A stretch of 28,603 bases of DNA from JAGLTN01 sp023135255 (GTDB taxonomy: Bacteria; Planctomycetota; Phycisphaerae; Sedimentisphaerales; Anaerobacaceae): contig DAOWCP010000022.1 in assembly GCA_030639495.1 (NCBI GenBank), forward strand, positions 1-28,603, in the 5' to 3' direction. The notes beneath the pieces are model-generated. The model did not search any database and was not told the origin of the DNA. It worked only from the letters and a program-made list of their open reading frames with translations. Both the position numbers and the translations under genes were made by a program. Of this stretch, positions 8,734-17,261 are shown piece by piece (position 1 is the first letter of the stretch; the number at the start of each line of letters is the position of its first letter).

Positions 8734-11529
8734 TCAATCAAAGAACAAACCGGGCTTGGATTTTGACTCTATTTTTACTCCTTCGACATTGGCATCAACA
8801 CTGTAGAGTCCGGTAACAGCAGTTATAAATAAAGTTTTATTATCTCGGCCTCCAAAGCAAACATTAGCAGGCGGCTCAGGAACCTTTATCCGGGCGATTT
8901 GCTCGCCTTTGGGATTGATCACCAGAACTGAACTGCTCGGCTGAGAGGTAAGATAAATATTCCCCCTGCTGTCAACTGTCACGCCGTCACTTCCCTGATT
9001 AAAAAAAAGTCGTTTGTCCGATAAGGAAGCATCAGGGTTGATCTTATAAACCCATATTTTGCTGTCACCATGATCGACAACATAAAGTATGCTGCCGTCG
9101 GGTGAACCTATGATGCCGTTAGGTCTGACAAAATCATCAATGACACGTGACAATTTGCCATCTTTATTCAGGTAATACACACCCTCGATCTTCATCTGCA
9201 TATTATCTTTTTTGCCATATCTTGGGTCAGTGAAATATATCCCGCCTTTAGAATCAGGCCAATTATCATTGGGGCTGTTTAACTGTTTACCTTCAAACTT
9301 ATCAGCCAGGATTGTCACTTTACCGCTGCCGTCTATTGCGAGCAATTGCCTTGACCCGCCCGCACAAACTATAAGTCTGCCCACATCATCGAAGAAAAGA
9401 CCATTGGGGCCTTTTATATCATCTCTGAAAACGGTAAGTCCTTTTTGCGGCGACCATTTATATATCTTATGTTTCGGTATATCAGAAAACAACACACCAT
9501 CACCAACAGCCACTGGCCCTTCAACAAATGCAAAATCACCGGCAAGTTTTTTTACAATAGCATCTTTTTTTACAATATCTTTAACCTGACCATATTCTTC
9601 AAGTTTTTTAATTCTTTCATTCAAAGCCATTGGATAGTATTTCATTCTCTCAGCCCCTCCCAGACCTCCATTTTTACACATATGCGGGCCTCGCTTGTCG
9701 GCGGGCATAGAAAGGATAAGCTGTCCTGCTGCTTTGATATTTTCAACTGCGGTCTTTGTATTCTTTATGAGTTCAACCCTATCGGCCTCACTGCCTTTGC
9801 CAGCAAGTATCTCAGGTGTTTTATATGCTGAAACAAGTGTGTAATAAATCGCAGGCACTTCAAGCTCAGCAACTTTCCACAATTTGATCTGAGTTTTTAT
9901 CCTGCTTCGGTAAGGCTCAACTGAACCGGCCAATGCCTGATACAACTTGTTCCCAATTTTCTTGATATGTTTTTCTGTCACCAACGGCCTAAGCTGTTCA
10001 GCATGAACCTTCGTAAAAGCCTGATTACTTGGGAACCTCATATCATAATAACCATCATAGCCATCAGTCTGCATCGCAGTTGCGCAAAACTCATAGAGCA
10101 TATCGAAATACTCTTCCATCTCAACTGCGCTTTGCCCATATAGGCCTTGGCAATATTCTTTTATATCAACGTCGTCACCTTTACCTCGCCAGAGACATTT
10201 GCCGAGCACATAATAGTTGACGCCATGGGCATATTCGCTGTAAACCTGAAACGCCAGTGAACCGATCCTGTCAGCACCACCTGCGCGGTAGACCTCAATG
10301 TCTTTTCCGATAACCGGATGAAGAGGCAGGGGCAATTGTCTAAAAAGTACGGGGTCGTGATAATATTCAAACACCTGCGCTTTTACAGGCATAACTTCGT
10401 ATTGCTGCTCGAACCATTTAAAATACTGAGCATTAGCTTTGCCCTGGCCCATAACATTCTTATAACATCTCTCACGAGCAGCATAGAGCAGGTTCACCTT
10501 GTCACTGGCTTTAACTTTGGTAGGAACATATTCGATAGTCTCATGATAAGCGACATGAGAAAGGGTAGTCCCCTCGGGCAAATCTAATCTCTTAGCAACT
10601 TCGTTTAAAATCTTCACACCCTGCTCCGAGCAATTAAGCCCTTCGCATTTGGGACAACTGCACCACCCGCCGCCAGTCAAATCGTCAGGCCAAATATGAA
10701 GCACTTCAAAACGCGGCACATCCTCAAGTCTGACCCAATCCTTCAAAGAATTTTCCGCTATGATCTCAGCAGCTTTGTCATTTGATGGGCACATATTAAG
10801 TTTGGGAGTCCTTTTACCGTTTTCCATCCTGAAATACTCAGGGTGGTCTTTAAACAGATTGCGAGGCAGATAACCTGGCAAATAATGACCTCCCCATTCA
10901 AAAGCCATATCTCTTTTGATAAGTTCAGCTTTCATTCTAACTACAAAATCTTCAGGCATAACCCCGCCATGGAAAACAATGTTGTTATATTTATTCTTGG
11001 CCATATAATCGATCATAACAAGCAGGTCGTCGCTATATTCGATAACTGACATATCTACCGCTCGTGTACCTACCGCTGGTTCCGATCTGATATCAATGTC
11101 ACCGGCTTCAATTTTTGCTATAGCGGGAATATATTCCTTAGCTTTGCCTGGCAGTGGGAAATAACAGCCTAGCTGTTTCAAATATTCGTAACAGCCATAA
11201 AGACATCCTCGCCAGCTACCGCCATTAATTTTCACAACATCAGCTTCAGCAAAAATATGATAACCGTCATGAGCCAGCGTATTATCGATGCCGAGCCTGA
11301 CAGCCGCATTTTCTGCAGGTTTCGCTTCTTTGGCTACCTGGTAATCTGCACCTGTCATTTTATTCAAATAGTCCGCTAATTCACAAGCGGCAAATCCCAT
11401 CGTGACATTATCGCCAAGAGGAACGGAAATAATGGTTTTGCTTTTCACAACTTTCGCTTGTTTTGCATTGACGCTGGCAAAAGCCAACATCGTTACTGAT
11501 AGCAGCAGTGCAACTTTAAGTATTTTCAT
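8734..11529 (-). CDS. Secreted fusion of DUF4838 glycosidase-like and SMP-30/gluconolactonase domains
   Basis: A 931-residue exported protein. The ATG at 11529 is preferred over the one at 11535 because AGGA (11537-11540) lies seven bases before it. The signal peptide ends near SVNA (residue 22). About 25-140 resembles the N-terminal domain found before alpha-glucuronidase-like barrels. About 150-480 matches the DUF4838 pattern (WPDDLTGGGWCSCPKCEG, with a Cys cluster). From about 650 to the end is a six-bladed SMP-30/gluconolactonase propeller: FVEGPVAVGDGVLFSD with the metal-binding Glu, GPNGLFFDD, SPNDNWPDSKGGIYFTDPRYG, and SDGVTVDSRGNIYLT with the Asp ligand. It follows a GH43-like gene with an 18-bp gap, so the two are co-transcribed. 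Hydrolysis of a uronic-acid-containing glycan followed by lactone opening is an attractive but unproven role. Confidence 0.88.
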   Translation of the reverse strand: MKILKVALLLSVTMLAFASVNAKQAKVVKSKTIISVPLGDNVTMGFAACELADYLNKMTGADYQVAKEAKPAENAAVRLGIDNTLAHDGYHIFAEADVVKINGGSWRGCLYGCYEYLKQLGCYFPLPGKAKEYIPAIAKIEAGDIDIRSEPAVGTRAVDMSVIEYSDDLLVMIDYMAKNKYNNIVFHGGVMPEDFVVRMKAELIKRDMAFEWGGHYLPGYLPRNLFKDHPEYFRMENGKRTPKLNMCPSNDKAAEIIAENSLKDWVRLEDVPRFEVLHIWPDDLTGGGWCSCPKCEGLNCSEQGVKILNEVAKRLDLPEGTTLSHVAYHETIEYVPTKVKASDKVNLLYAARERCYKNVMGQGKANAQYFKWFEQQYEVMPVKAQVFEYYHDPVLFRQLPLPLHPVIGKDIEVYRAGGADRIGSLAFQVYSEYAHGVNYYVLGKCLWRGKGDDVDIKEYCQGLYGQSAVEMEEYFDMLYEFCATAMQTDGYDGYYDMRFPSNQAFTKVHAEQLRPLVTEKHIKKIGNKLYQALAGSVEPYRSRIKTQIKLWKVAELEVPAIYYTLVSAYKTPEILAGKGSEADRVELIKNTKTAVENIKAAGQLILSMPADKRGPHMCKNGGLGGAERMKYYPMALNERIKKLEEYGQVKDIVKKDAIVKKLAGDFAFVEGPVAVGDGVLFSDIPKHKIYKWSPQKGLTVFRDDIKGPNGLFFDDVGRLIVCAGGSRQLLAIDGSGKVTILADKFEGKQLNSPNDNWPDSKGGIYFTDPRYGKKDNMQMKIEGVYYLNKDGKLSRVIDDFVRPNGIIGSPDGSILYVVDHGDSKIWVYKINPDASLSDKRLFFNQGSDGVTVDSRGNIYLTSQPSSSVLVINPKGEQIARIKVPEPPANVCFGGRDNKTLFITAVTGLYSVDANVEGVKIESKSKPGLFFD

Positions 11530-11547
11530 TTTCATATCCTGTAAAGA

Positions 11548-12525
11548 TTATTCGGGGTTCTTAAGCTTCATCTGGAAAACTTTATTTCTGTCACAGGTGA
11601 TCTGATCGTTCTCAAATCCTAACTCGGCAACCTGCAATACCGATCGGCTGCCCGGCTGTGGATAAGCGAAATAAAATATAAATGCTCTGTCGCCCTGAAC
11701 GAGTACATCGGGGTGATGACCATGGCCTTTGTCTCCGTCTCTCTCGCCAGACTCGACAAGGATATTCGGGCAGTGAGTCCATTTATAACCATCACAACTT
11801 CGATAAATACCAATACCTTTCCAGGTGTCAATAGCTATCCAGTAGTAGCCTTTCCATTTAAATACGTTGGGAGCTTCGTGAGCAAAATCTGTCAGAACTG
11901 GTCCTGCGACCTTCCAGTTATACAGATCATCACTGTCAGCAGCATAAGTATAAGATTTATTAGCTTCATCTTTGTACCACATTCGCCATTTGTCACCAAC
12001 CCTATACACACAAGCATCAATTACAGCGTTTGATGAGAGAGCGATTATGGATTCAAACTTCCAGTCCATTAAATTATCACTGGTATAGTGAATTATGTCC
12101 CTGTCACCTATCCAGCTTGCGCGGATGCCCGTCAGGTAACTAACATACATGTGATATTTACCCGCCCCGTAAACAACCTCCGGCGCCCAAAAAGTATTTC
12201 TCCCTTCTTCGAATTCAAGACCACGAGCAATCCCTCTGTAAACCCATGTTCTTCCGCCGTCACTTGAACTGCAAATACCCATATCTGAGCCATGCACCCA
12301 TTTTGTGTCGGAGGTGTTAGCGATATTGGCGCGTCTGCCGGTATAAAAGATCCACCAGTTTTTTTCACCGCGATTATAAATTATACTCGGATCCGATGCT
12401 CCATCATAAACCGGATCTCTAAACAGAGGTGCTTTGGGGGTATAATCAGCGTTGATCTCCCCACAGCCCGACAAACTAAGACAAACCAGGATAATTACAG
12501 TAAAAATTAAAATTGACTTTTGCAT
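11548..12525 (-). CDS. GH43-like five-bladed beta-propeller glycosidase lipoprotein
   Basis: A 325-residue lipoprotein. A hydrophobic leader ends in the lipobox LSLSGC (Cys21). The rest is a five-bladed propeller with features of the GH43/GH117-like clan: SDPSIIY (candidate general base Asp45), WAPEVVY (Glu115), VIDACVYR (candidate pKa-tuning Asp170), HEAPNVF (candidate acid Glu217) and GHGHHPDV (270-273). Such enzymes cleave arabinosyl, xylosyl, galactosyl or anhydro-galactosyl links; the substrate cannot be read from the sequence. An AGGA site lies eight bases before the ATG, and a sigma-70-like promoter is upstream. It is first in a two-gene operon with the DUF4838/SMP-30 fusion and divergent from a peptidase gene. 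Confidence 0.82.
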   Translation of the reverse strand: MQKSILIFTVIILVCLSLSGCGEINADYTPKAPLFRDPVYDGASDPSIIYNRGEKNWWIFYTGRRANIANTSDTKWVHGSDMGICSSSDGGRTWVYRGIARGLEFEEGRNTFWAPEVVYGAGKYHMYVSYLTGIRASWIGDRDIIHYTSDNLMDWKFESIIALSSNAVIDACVYRVGDKWRMWYKDEANKSYTYAADSDDLYNWKVAGPVLTDFAHEAPNVFKWKGYYWIAIDTWKGIGIYRSCDGYKWTHCPNILVESGERDGDKGHGHHPDVLVQGDRAFIFYFAYPQPGSRSVLQVAELGFENDQITCDRNKVFQMKLKNPE

Positions 12526-12573
12526 GACAATATTCCTTTCGCAAGCTTAAATATAGAAGATCAGAACCTCAAT

Positions 12574-12602
12574 AAAGTAACTTAACTTTAATACTGCGTC
12601 AA
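12574..12602 (-). promoter_or_regulatory. Candidate promoter of the glycan operon
   Basis: The minus strand carries TTGACG (12602-12597) and TACTTT (12579-12574) with a 17-bp spacer, placing a start about 40 bases before the GH43-like ATG. It is back to back with the plus-strand promoter at 12628. Confidence 0.5.
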
Positions 12603-12627
12603 AGGTAAATAGTTCGCAATCTTTTAC

Positions 12628-12656
12628 TTGAAAACTTATCCTTCTGCAAATACAAT
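12628..12656 (+). promoter_or_regulatory. Candidate promoter of the prolyl oligopeptidase gene
   Basis: TTGAAA (12628-12633) and TACAAT (12651-12656) are 17 bp apart, predicting a start near 12663. This supports translation from the ATG at 12700, because longer in-frame starts would lie within the promoter. Confidence 0.6.
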
Positions 12657-12699
12657 AAATATAATCAACAAAAATGATACTTTTTATGAGGCTAAAGCT

Positions 12700-14823
12700 A
12701 TGAGGAAACTATCTCCTATCGTTCTGACTTTCACTCTGTTCCTGACTTTTTCCCTGATTACCGGCTGCAACAACCAAACAGCCTGGAACTACCCACAAAC
12801 AAAAACCGTAAATGTCGTTAATGACTACCACGGCACCAAAGTCGCCGACCCATATCGCTGGCTTGAAGATTCGGATTCGAAAGAAACTTTAAGCTGGGTA
12901 AAAAAACAGAATAAGATAACCAGGAAATACATCGATTCCGTTAGCCAGAAAGAAAAAATAAAAAACATTATTACCAAAAGATGGAATTACCCGAAATACT
13001 CGGTGCCATTCAAAAAAGGTGGTTACTATTTTTACTGGCTCAATGACGGCCTGCAAAACCAGTCTGTGCTTTATATGAAAGAATCACTCGATGGCAAACC
13101 TCACGTTGTTATCAATCCAAACAAGCTCAGCAAAGACGGCACAGTCGCTATCAACAACATCGAAATAACTCAAGATGGCAAATTCCTGGCCTACGCTTTA
13201 ACACAATCAGGCTCAGACTTGCAAACAATTAAAGTCAGAGACATTAACACTAACAAAGACCTTGAAGATACGATACATTTCTGTCGGTTCACATCTATCG
13301 CCTGGAAAAAATACGAGTCAGGCTTTTTCTATAACAGATACCCTGACCCCAACGCCGTAGCAGAAGAAGACCGCTTTAATTACAATAAAGTTTATTTCCA
13401 CAAACTCGGTACCAGGCAGATTCAGGATGAGTTAATTTACGAAGACCCAACGAACAAACTGCTCAGCTTTCCGCCAACGGTTTCAGAAGATGGTCAATAT
13501 CTGATCCTTCACGTCTACCAAGGCACAGACCCCAAAAACCGCATATATTATAAAAAGCTGCGCAGCAAAGGCGCTTTCTTCAAATTGCTGGACAAAGCTG
13601 ATGCCAGGTATGACTTCATCACAAACCTCGGCAGTAAATTCTATTTCCTGACAGATCTGGATGCACCAAGATTTAAGCTTATCGCAATCGATACAAAAAA
13701 ACCAGGCGTAATCGAAGAAGTAATACCACAACAGGAAGATGTGATCGACGGCATCTCTTTTGTAAACAAAAATTTCATCGCAACAATTATGCACGACGTA
13801 CATCATCTGCTTAAAGTTTACGACACCAATGGAAACTACCTCAAAGACATCCCCCTGCCCGCTATCGGCACAACAGGAGGCATCTCAGGCCACAAAGACG
13901 ACCCGGAGATGTTCTTTGCTTTCGCATCGTATCTGTTCCCATATACAAGCTACAGATATGATTTCGATACCACCAAGGCAGAAGTTTACCAAAAGCCGGA
14001 GATTGATTTCGACTCGGATAAATACAAAACAACACAGGTATTTTACAAATCAAAAGACGGCACTAAAATACCCATGTACATCATAAGCAAAAAGGATGTA
14101 AAACTCGACACCAACAATCCGACTCTGCTTTACGGCTATGGCGGATTCAATATTTCGCTCAGACCTGGTTTTTCAATCAGGATAATAAGCTGGCTTGATC
14201 TGGGTGGTATTTATGCTGTTGCGAATCTCAGAGGTGGAAACGAATATGGCGAAGCATGGCATCAGCAGGGAATCCTCGGTAATAAACAGAACGTATTCGA
14301 CGATTTTATCGCAGCAGCCCAGTATCTGATAGATAACAAATATACCTGTCCCGAAAAACTGGCTATACAGGGCGGTTCCAATGGAGGATTGCTGACCGCT
14401 GCCTGTTCTATCCAGCGCCCGGAACTGTTTGGAGCAGTTGCATGCCATGTTCCCGTAACCGACATGCTCAGATATCACAAATTCACCGTCGGCAGATACT
14501 GGGTAAGTGATTATGGCAATGCCGAAGAAGACCCGGAAGCTTTCAAATATTTGTATAAATACTCACCACTGCACAACGTGCCTGAAAATTATAACAATCC
14601 ATCAATATTAGTGACATCGGCAGATACCGACGACAGGGTAGTCCCTGCTCATGCAAAAAAATTGGTGGCAGCCATGCAGGCAAAATCTACAGGGGAAAAG
14701 CCTATTCTGCTAAGAGTTGAAACTAAAGCTGGACATGGTCATGGTAAACCTACTTCAAAAAAGATCGACGAACTCACAGATGTGTTCGCTTTCTTGTATA
14801 AGAGTCTAAACATGGGAAATTAA
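12700..14823 (+). CDS. Prolyl oligopeptidase family (S9A) lipoprotein
   Basis: A serine peptidase of the prolyl-oligopeptidase family, which cleaves after proline in short peptides. The 707-residue protein starts at the ATG with GAGG eight bases upstream. It opens with a lipoprotein signal ending in LITGC (Cys23), so it should be membrane-anchored outside the cytoplasm. YRWLEDSDS near residue 50 is typical of the N-terminal region; a beta-propeller follows. The alpha/beta hydrolase domain has GYGGFNI, ANLRGGNEYGEAWHQQG, the nucleophile motif GGSNGG (Ser560), SADTDDRVVP with the Asp, and AGHGHGKP (His679). These positions are close to Ser554 and His680 of the pig enzyme, so the triad looks intact. 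A candidate terminator follows. Confidence 0.95.
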   Translation: MRKLSPIVLTFTLFLTFSLITGCNNQTAWNYPQTKTVNVVNDYHGTKVADPYRWLEDSDSKETLSWVKKQNKITRKYIDSVSQKEKIKNIITKRWNYPKYSVPFKKGGYYFYWLNDGLQNQSVLYMKESLDGKPHVVINPNKLSKDGTVAINNIEITQDGKFLAYALTQSGSDLQTIKVRDINTNKDLEDTIHFCRFTSIAWKKYESGFFYNRYPDPNAVAEEDRFNYNKVYFHKLGTRQIQDELIYEDPTNKLLSFPPTVSEDGQYLILHVYQGTDPKNRIYYKKLRSKGAFFKLLDKADARYDFITNLGSKFYFLTDLDAPRFKLIAIDTKKPGVIEEVIPQQEDVIDGISFVNKNFIATIMHDVHHLLKVYDTNGNYLKDIPLPAIGTTGGISGHKDDPEMFFAFASYLFPYTSYRYDFDTTKAEVYQKPEIDFDSDKYKTTQVFYKSKDGTKIPMYIISKKDVKLDTNNPTLLYGYGGFNISLRPGFSIRIISWLDLGGIYAVANLRGGNEYGEAWHQQGILGNKQNVFDDFIAAAQYLIDNKYTCPEKLAIQGGSNGGLLTAACSIQRPELFGAVACHVPVTDMLRYHKFTVGRYWVSDYGNAEEDPEAFKYLYKYSPLHNVPENYNNPSILVTSADTDDRVVPAHAKKLVAAMQAKSTGEKPILLRVETKAGHGHGKPTSKKIDELTDVFAFLYKSLNMGN

Positions 14824-14868
14824 CCCGATAAAATCAAAATATCCTGACCAAAATCAGATTATTTTGCT

Positions 14869-14896
14869 ATAAACATGTCACCTTGTTTATTTTTTT
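14869..14896 (+). terminator. Candidate terminator after the peptidase gene
   Basis: ATAAACA (14869-14875) pairs with TGTTTAT (14884-14890) around an 8-base loop and is followed by six T. The stem is AT-rich and weak, so this call is moderate. Confidence 0.45.
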
Positions 14897-15004
14897 ATTC
14901 ATAAATTTAATAATATTACAAAAATAAATGAACGTCACAGAGGAAAATCTCGATATATAAGCAGTAGTAACAATAATTGGGATTGTAAATAACAAAGGCA
15001 AAAT

Positions 15005-15436
15005 ATGTTTAGTATAAAAACTGTGATGAAAACTAATGTCATAACAGTAAAAAAAGATGCACCAGTATATAACGCGATTGAATTGCTTTTGAATAATAAT
15101 ATAACCGGACTGCCTGTAGTGGACGATGACGATAATCTGGTAGGAATAATCACAGAAAAAGATGTTATTAAATTGCTGTACGCTAATATAGAAGAAGACT
15201 CAAAAGTTGAACAATTTATGACAAAAGACGTTGTCGTATTTGATGAAAGTGACAATTTGACTGATGTAACTGAGTGTTTTATTCGTAATCACTTCAGAAG
15301 AGTTCCAATTCTAAAAAATGGTAAAATTGTAGGTATTCTGAGCAAAAAAGACATAATCGCTTATATCTTGAAAATAAAAAAGGTGGGCAGCCTGGAAATG
15401 GCCCTTCAAAGCCATTTGACTTCAATCAGGCAATAA
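15005..15436 (+). CDS. Two-CBS-domain protein
   Basis: A 143-residue cytoplasmic protein consisting almost entirely of two CBS motifs (about 8-58 and 70-130), which pair to form an adenosyl-nucleotide-binding module. Characteristic segments are TVKKDAPVYNAIELLLNNNI, TGLPVVDDDDNLVGIITEKD, the linking VEQFMTKDVVVFDESDNLTD, and RRVPILKNGKIVGILSKKDI. No catalytic domain is attached, so it probably senses AMP/ATP or acts on a partner. AAGG lies seven bases before the ATG. It precedes the sigma-54 activator but is separated from it by nearly 390 bp with a separate candidate promoter. Confidence 0.9.
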   Translation: MFSIKTVMKTNVITVKKDAPVYNAIELLLNNNITGLPVVDDDDNLVGIITEKDVIKLLYANIEEDSKVEQFMTKDVVVFDESDNLTDVTECFIRNHFRRVPILKNGKIVGILSKKDIIAYILKIKKVGSLEMALQSHLTSIRQ

Positions 15437-15663
15437 AAAATTAAAAAATATTTTCGAAAAAACGCGAAATTACCCAGATTCAACCGTAAATCAGCTTGTT
15501 TCGCAGCTTAACTTCTTATTTTACAAATGGTTACGGCACCACCCCCCTGCAAAACCTCAAAAAACCACCCTTCTTAACACCGCCTAAGTAGCCATTTACA
15601 CATTTTGTAAACATATAGCAGTTGTTTAATCCAAAAAAACAAAAGCAAGGTCCTATAATCCTC
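15437..15663 (+). other. Intergenic stretch with an inverted repeat, no gene seen
   Basis: No coding sequence is supported. It contains a C-rich patch near 15540-15550 and an inverted repeat TTTACA (15595-15600)/TGTAAA (15606-15611) with a five-base centre. That could be an operator about 60 bp upstream of the next candidate promoter; this is a guess. Confidence 0.4.
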
Positions 15664-15691
15664 TTGATTTTTTATATGAATATGATATACT
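15664..15691 (+). promoter_or_regulatory. Candidate promoter of the sigma-54 activator gene
   Basis: TTGATT (15664-15669) and TATACT (15686-15691) are 16 bp apart. A start near 15698 would give an untranslated leader of about 125 bases that opens with a hairpin. Confidence 0.5.
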
Positions 15692-15702
15692 CTTTTTTGC
15701 AG

Positions 15703-15732
15703 GAGAAGTAGGGCGTAGCCTTCTCTATAGAG
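15703..15732 (+). other. Leader hairpin and palindrome before the sigma-54 activator
   Basis: GAGAA (15703-15707) pairs with TTCTC (15721-15725), and inside it GGC (15712-15714) pairs with GCC (15718-15720), leaving a one-sided bulge GTAG. It overlaps the perfect palindrome CTCTATAGAG (15723-15732), so two alternative folds are possible. The leader then runs through a GTAGAGTAGGAG-rich stretch. Confidence 0.4.
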
Positions 15733-15823
15733 AGTAGAGTAGGAGCGGAGTCCCTTGTGAGTGATGTTTTGAGTTTGTCAGATTGCTTGATGAGCACCGA
15801 AGGAAGATTGCGAAGAAGAAAAA

Positions 15824-16885
15824 ATGAGAGACAATTTGGACAAAGAGTCAATGAAAGAGGTTCAATTCGACTCAACAAAGAAACCTCAAGCGGAGGCACT
15901 ATATAGTGTTGTGCGCGGAATGTCTCACAATGCAGATTTCATAGGGCAATCCCCCGCTTTTAATTCAATTATCGAGATGATCGGTGCCATCGCAACGAGA
16001 AAGTGTTCGATTATAATCACAGGAGAAACCGGCGTTGGTAAGGAAATGGTTGCCCGTGAGATTCATGATGCCAGCGATCGAGCCAGGAAAGTTTTTATCC
16101 CTGTCGACTGTACTACACTGACAGGTCAGCTTTTTGAAAGTCAGCTCTTCGGTCATGCGAAAGGTGCCTTTACTGGTGCCTTAGATGACACGTTAGGTTT
16201 TTTCAGGGCTGCAGATGGCGGGACTATATTCCTTGATGAAATAAGCGAAATCCCTCTTGAACTCCAGGCAAAACTTTTGCGAGTTCTTCAGCAAAGTACC
16301 GTAACCCCTATAGGCTCAACAAAAAGCTACCCAATAGATGTAAGAGTCGTGTGTGCATCAAACTGCGATCTTAGAGAAATGGTGAATAATAAGAAATTCA
16401 GAGCGGATCTTTTTTACCGTTTGAATGTGGTAACTCTTGAAGTCCCCCCCTTGCGACAGCGTAAGGATGATATTTTGCCTTTAGCTAAACATTTTCTTGC
16501 TAACCAGGCGATATTTTACGGCGAATCAGAAAAAAAGTTGAGCAAACAAACCGAAGAGCTTTTGTTGAACTATTCTTGGCCAGGCAATGTTCGTGAACTT
16601 GCCAATGCTATCGAACGTGCTTATGTTCTTACTCAAGCCCAGCAGATCGAATCTTCAGCATTGCCTTTTGAAATAATAATAGCAGACACCCCTCAATATC
16701 CCAAACATGAAATGCCTACTCTTAATGAAGTCAAACGTAAGCTTGTCATACAAACACTTGAGTTCACCAAAGGGAGAAAGCTCGCTACCGCCAAAATACT
16801 TGGCATTGAAAGACGAAGTCTTAACAGGCTTATTGAAAAGCTCAATATTTCACTGTCGAATATCAACAAAAAAACTAAAAGCTGA
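15824..16885 (+). CDS. Sigma-54-dependent transcriptional activator without sensor domain
   Basis: A 353-residue bacterial enhancer-binding protein that remodels sigma-54 RNA polymerase using ATP. After about 37 unconserved residues the AAA+ domain begins: Walker A GETGVGKE (67-74), the sigma-54-contacting loop GAFTGA (114-119), Walker B TIFLDE (134-139), sensor ASN (178-180), the arginine-finger region RADLFYRLNVV (from 193) and SWPGNVREL (251-259). A Fis-type helix-turn-helix closes the protein (about 316-341, LATAKILGIERRSLNRLIEK). There is no receiver, GAF or PAS domain, as in PspF-type activators, so control must come from a partner or from expression. A degenerate receiver protein is encoded about 380 bp downstream. 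The Shine-Dalgarno site is weak, and ATG codon 10 is an alternative start. Confidence 0.92.
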   Translation: MRDNLDKESMKEVQFDSTKKPQAEALYSVVRGMSHNADFIGQSPAFNSIIEMIGAIATRKCSIIITGETGVGKEMVAREIHDASDRARKVFIPVDCTTLTGQLFESQLFGHAKGAFTGALDDTLGFFRAADGGTIFLDEISEIPLELQAKLLRVLQQSTVTPIGSTKSYPIDVRVVCASNCDLREMVNNKKFRADLFYRLNVVTLEVPPLRQRKDDILPLAKHFLANQAIFYGESEKKLSKQTEELLLNYSWPGNVRELANAIERAYVLTQAQQIESSALPFEIIIADTPQYPKHEMPTLNEVKRKLVIQTLEFTKGRKLATAKILGIERRSLNRLIEKLNISLSNINKKTKS

Positions 16886-16974
16886 TTTCATCCGCTTCAT
16901 TTTTTTAATTTTCCAACTGATTCTTTCAGCCAAAATACCAATCCCCTATTGATTTTTATTTGTAACAATTTCAG

Positions 16975-17010
16975 GTGACCATTATAGTCAGGTGCAACCA
17001 TAATGGTCAC
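16975..17010 (+). promoter_or_regulatory. Perfect 11-bp inverted repeat
   Basis: GTGACCATTAT (16975-16985) and ATAATGGTCAC (17000-17010) are exact reverse complements around a 14-base centre. No T-run follows, so it is not a typical terminator. It lies in the 376-bp gap between the activator and the degenerate receiver gene, about 250 bp before the latter, and could be an operator or an enhancer-like site. Apart from this I see no feature between 16886 and 17261. Confidence 0.55.
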
Positions 17011-17261
17011 TCGCTTTATAACCTCATGGTATATTAGTGCTTACAAAAAATGTCATAGAGCCTTGCCGACCAGATTAGTCACTATCCAAATTTTTTATAA
17101 AAACAAGCTTAAAAAAATAACTCAGCAGAAGTGCTTATTTTACAAGTACTTAAAATTTTTATTTTTCATTTTCTTATTCTGGCACAGCTATCGCTATATG
17201 TACTGGTGAAGTTATTAAAAAGTTAAGTAAGTTTTGGAATTAGAAATTGTAGGGTTGTGTA

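Noticed and set aside
17003..17209. A 68-codon plus-strand frame after the 11-bp inverted repeat
   Set aside because: No ribosome-binding site, low-complexity Phe/Lys-rich translation of AT-rich DNA, and it overlaps the inverted repeat.
17225..17261. Sigma-54-type promoter before the pseudo-receiver gene (TTTTGGAATTAGAAATTGTA)
   Set aside because: The spacing between the GG and the TTG elements is one base off the strict pattern and the second GC is GT.
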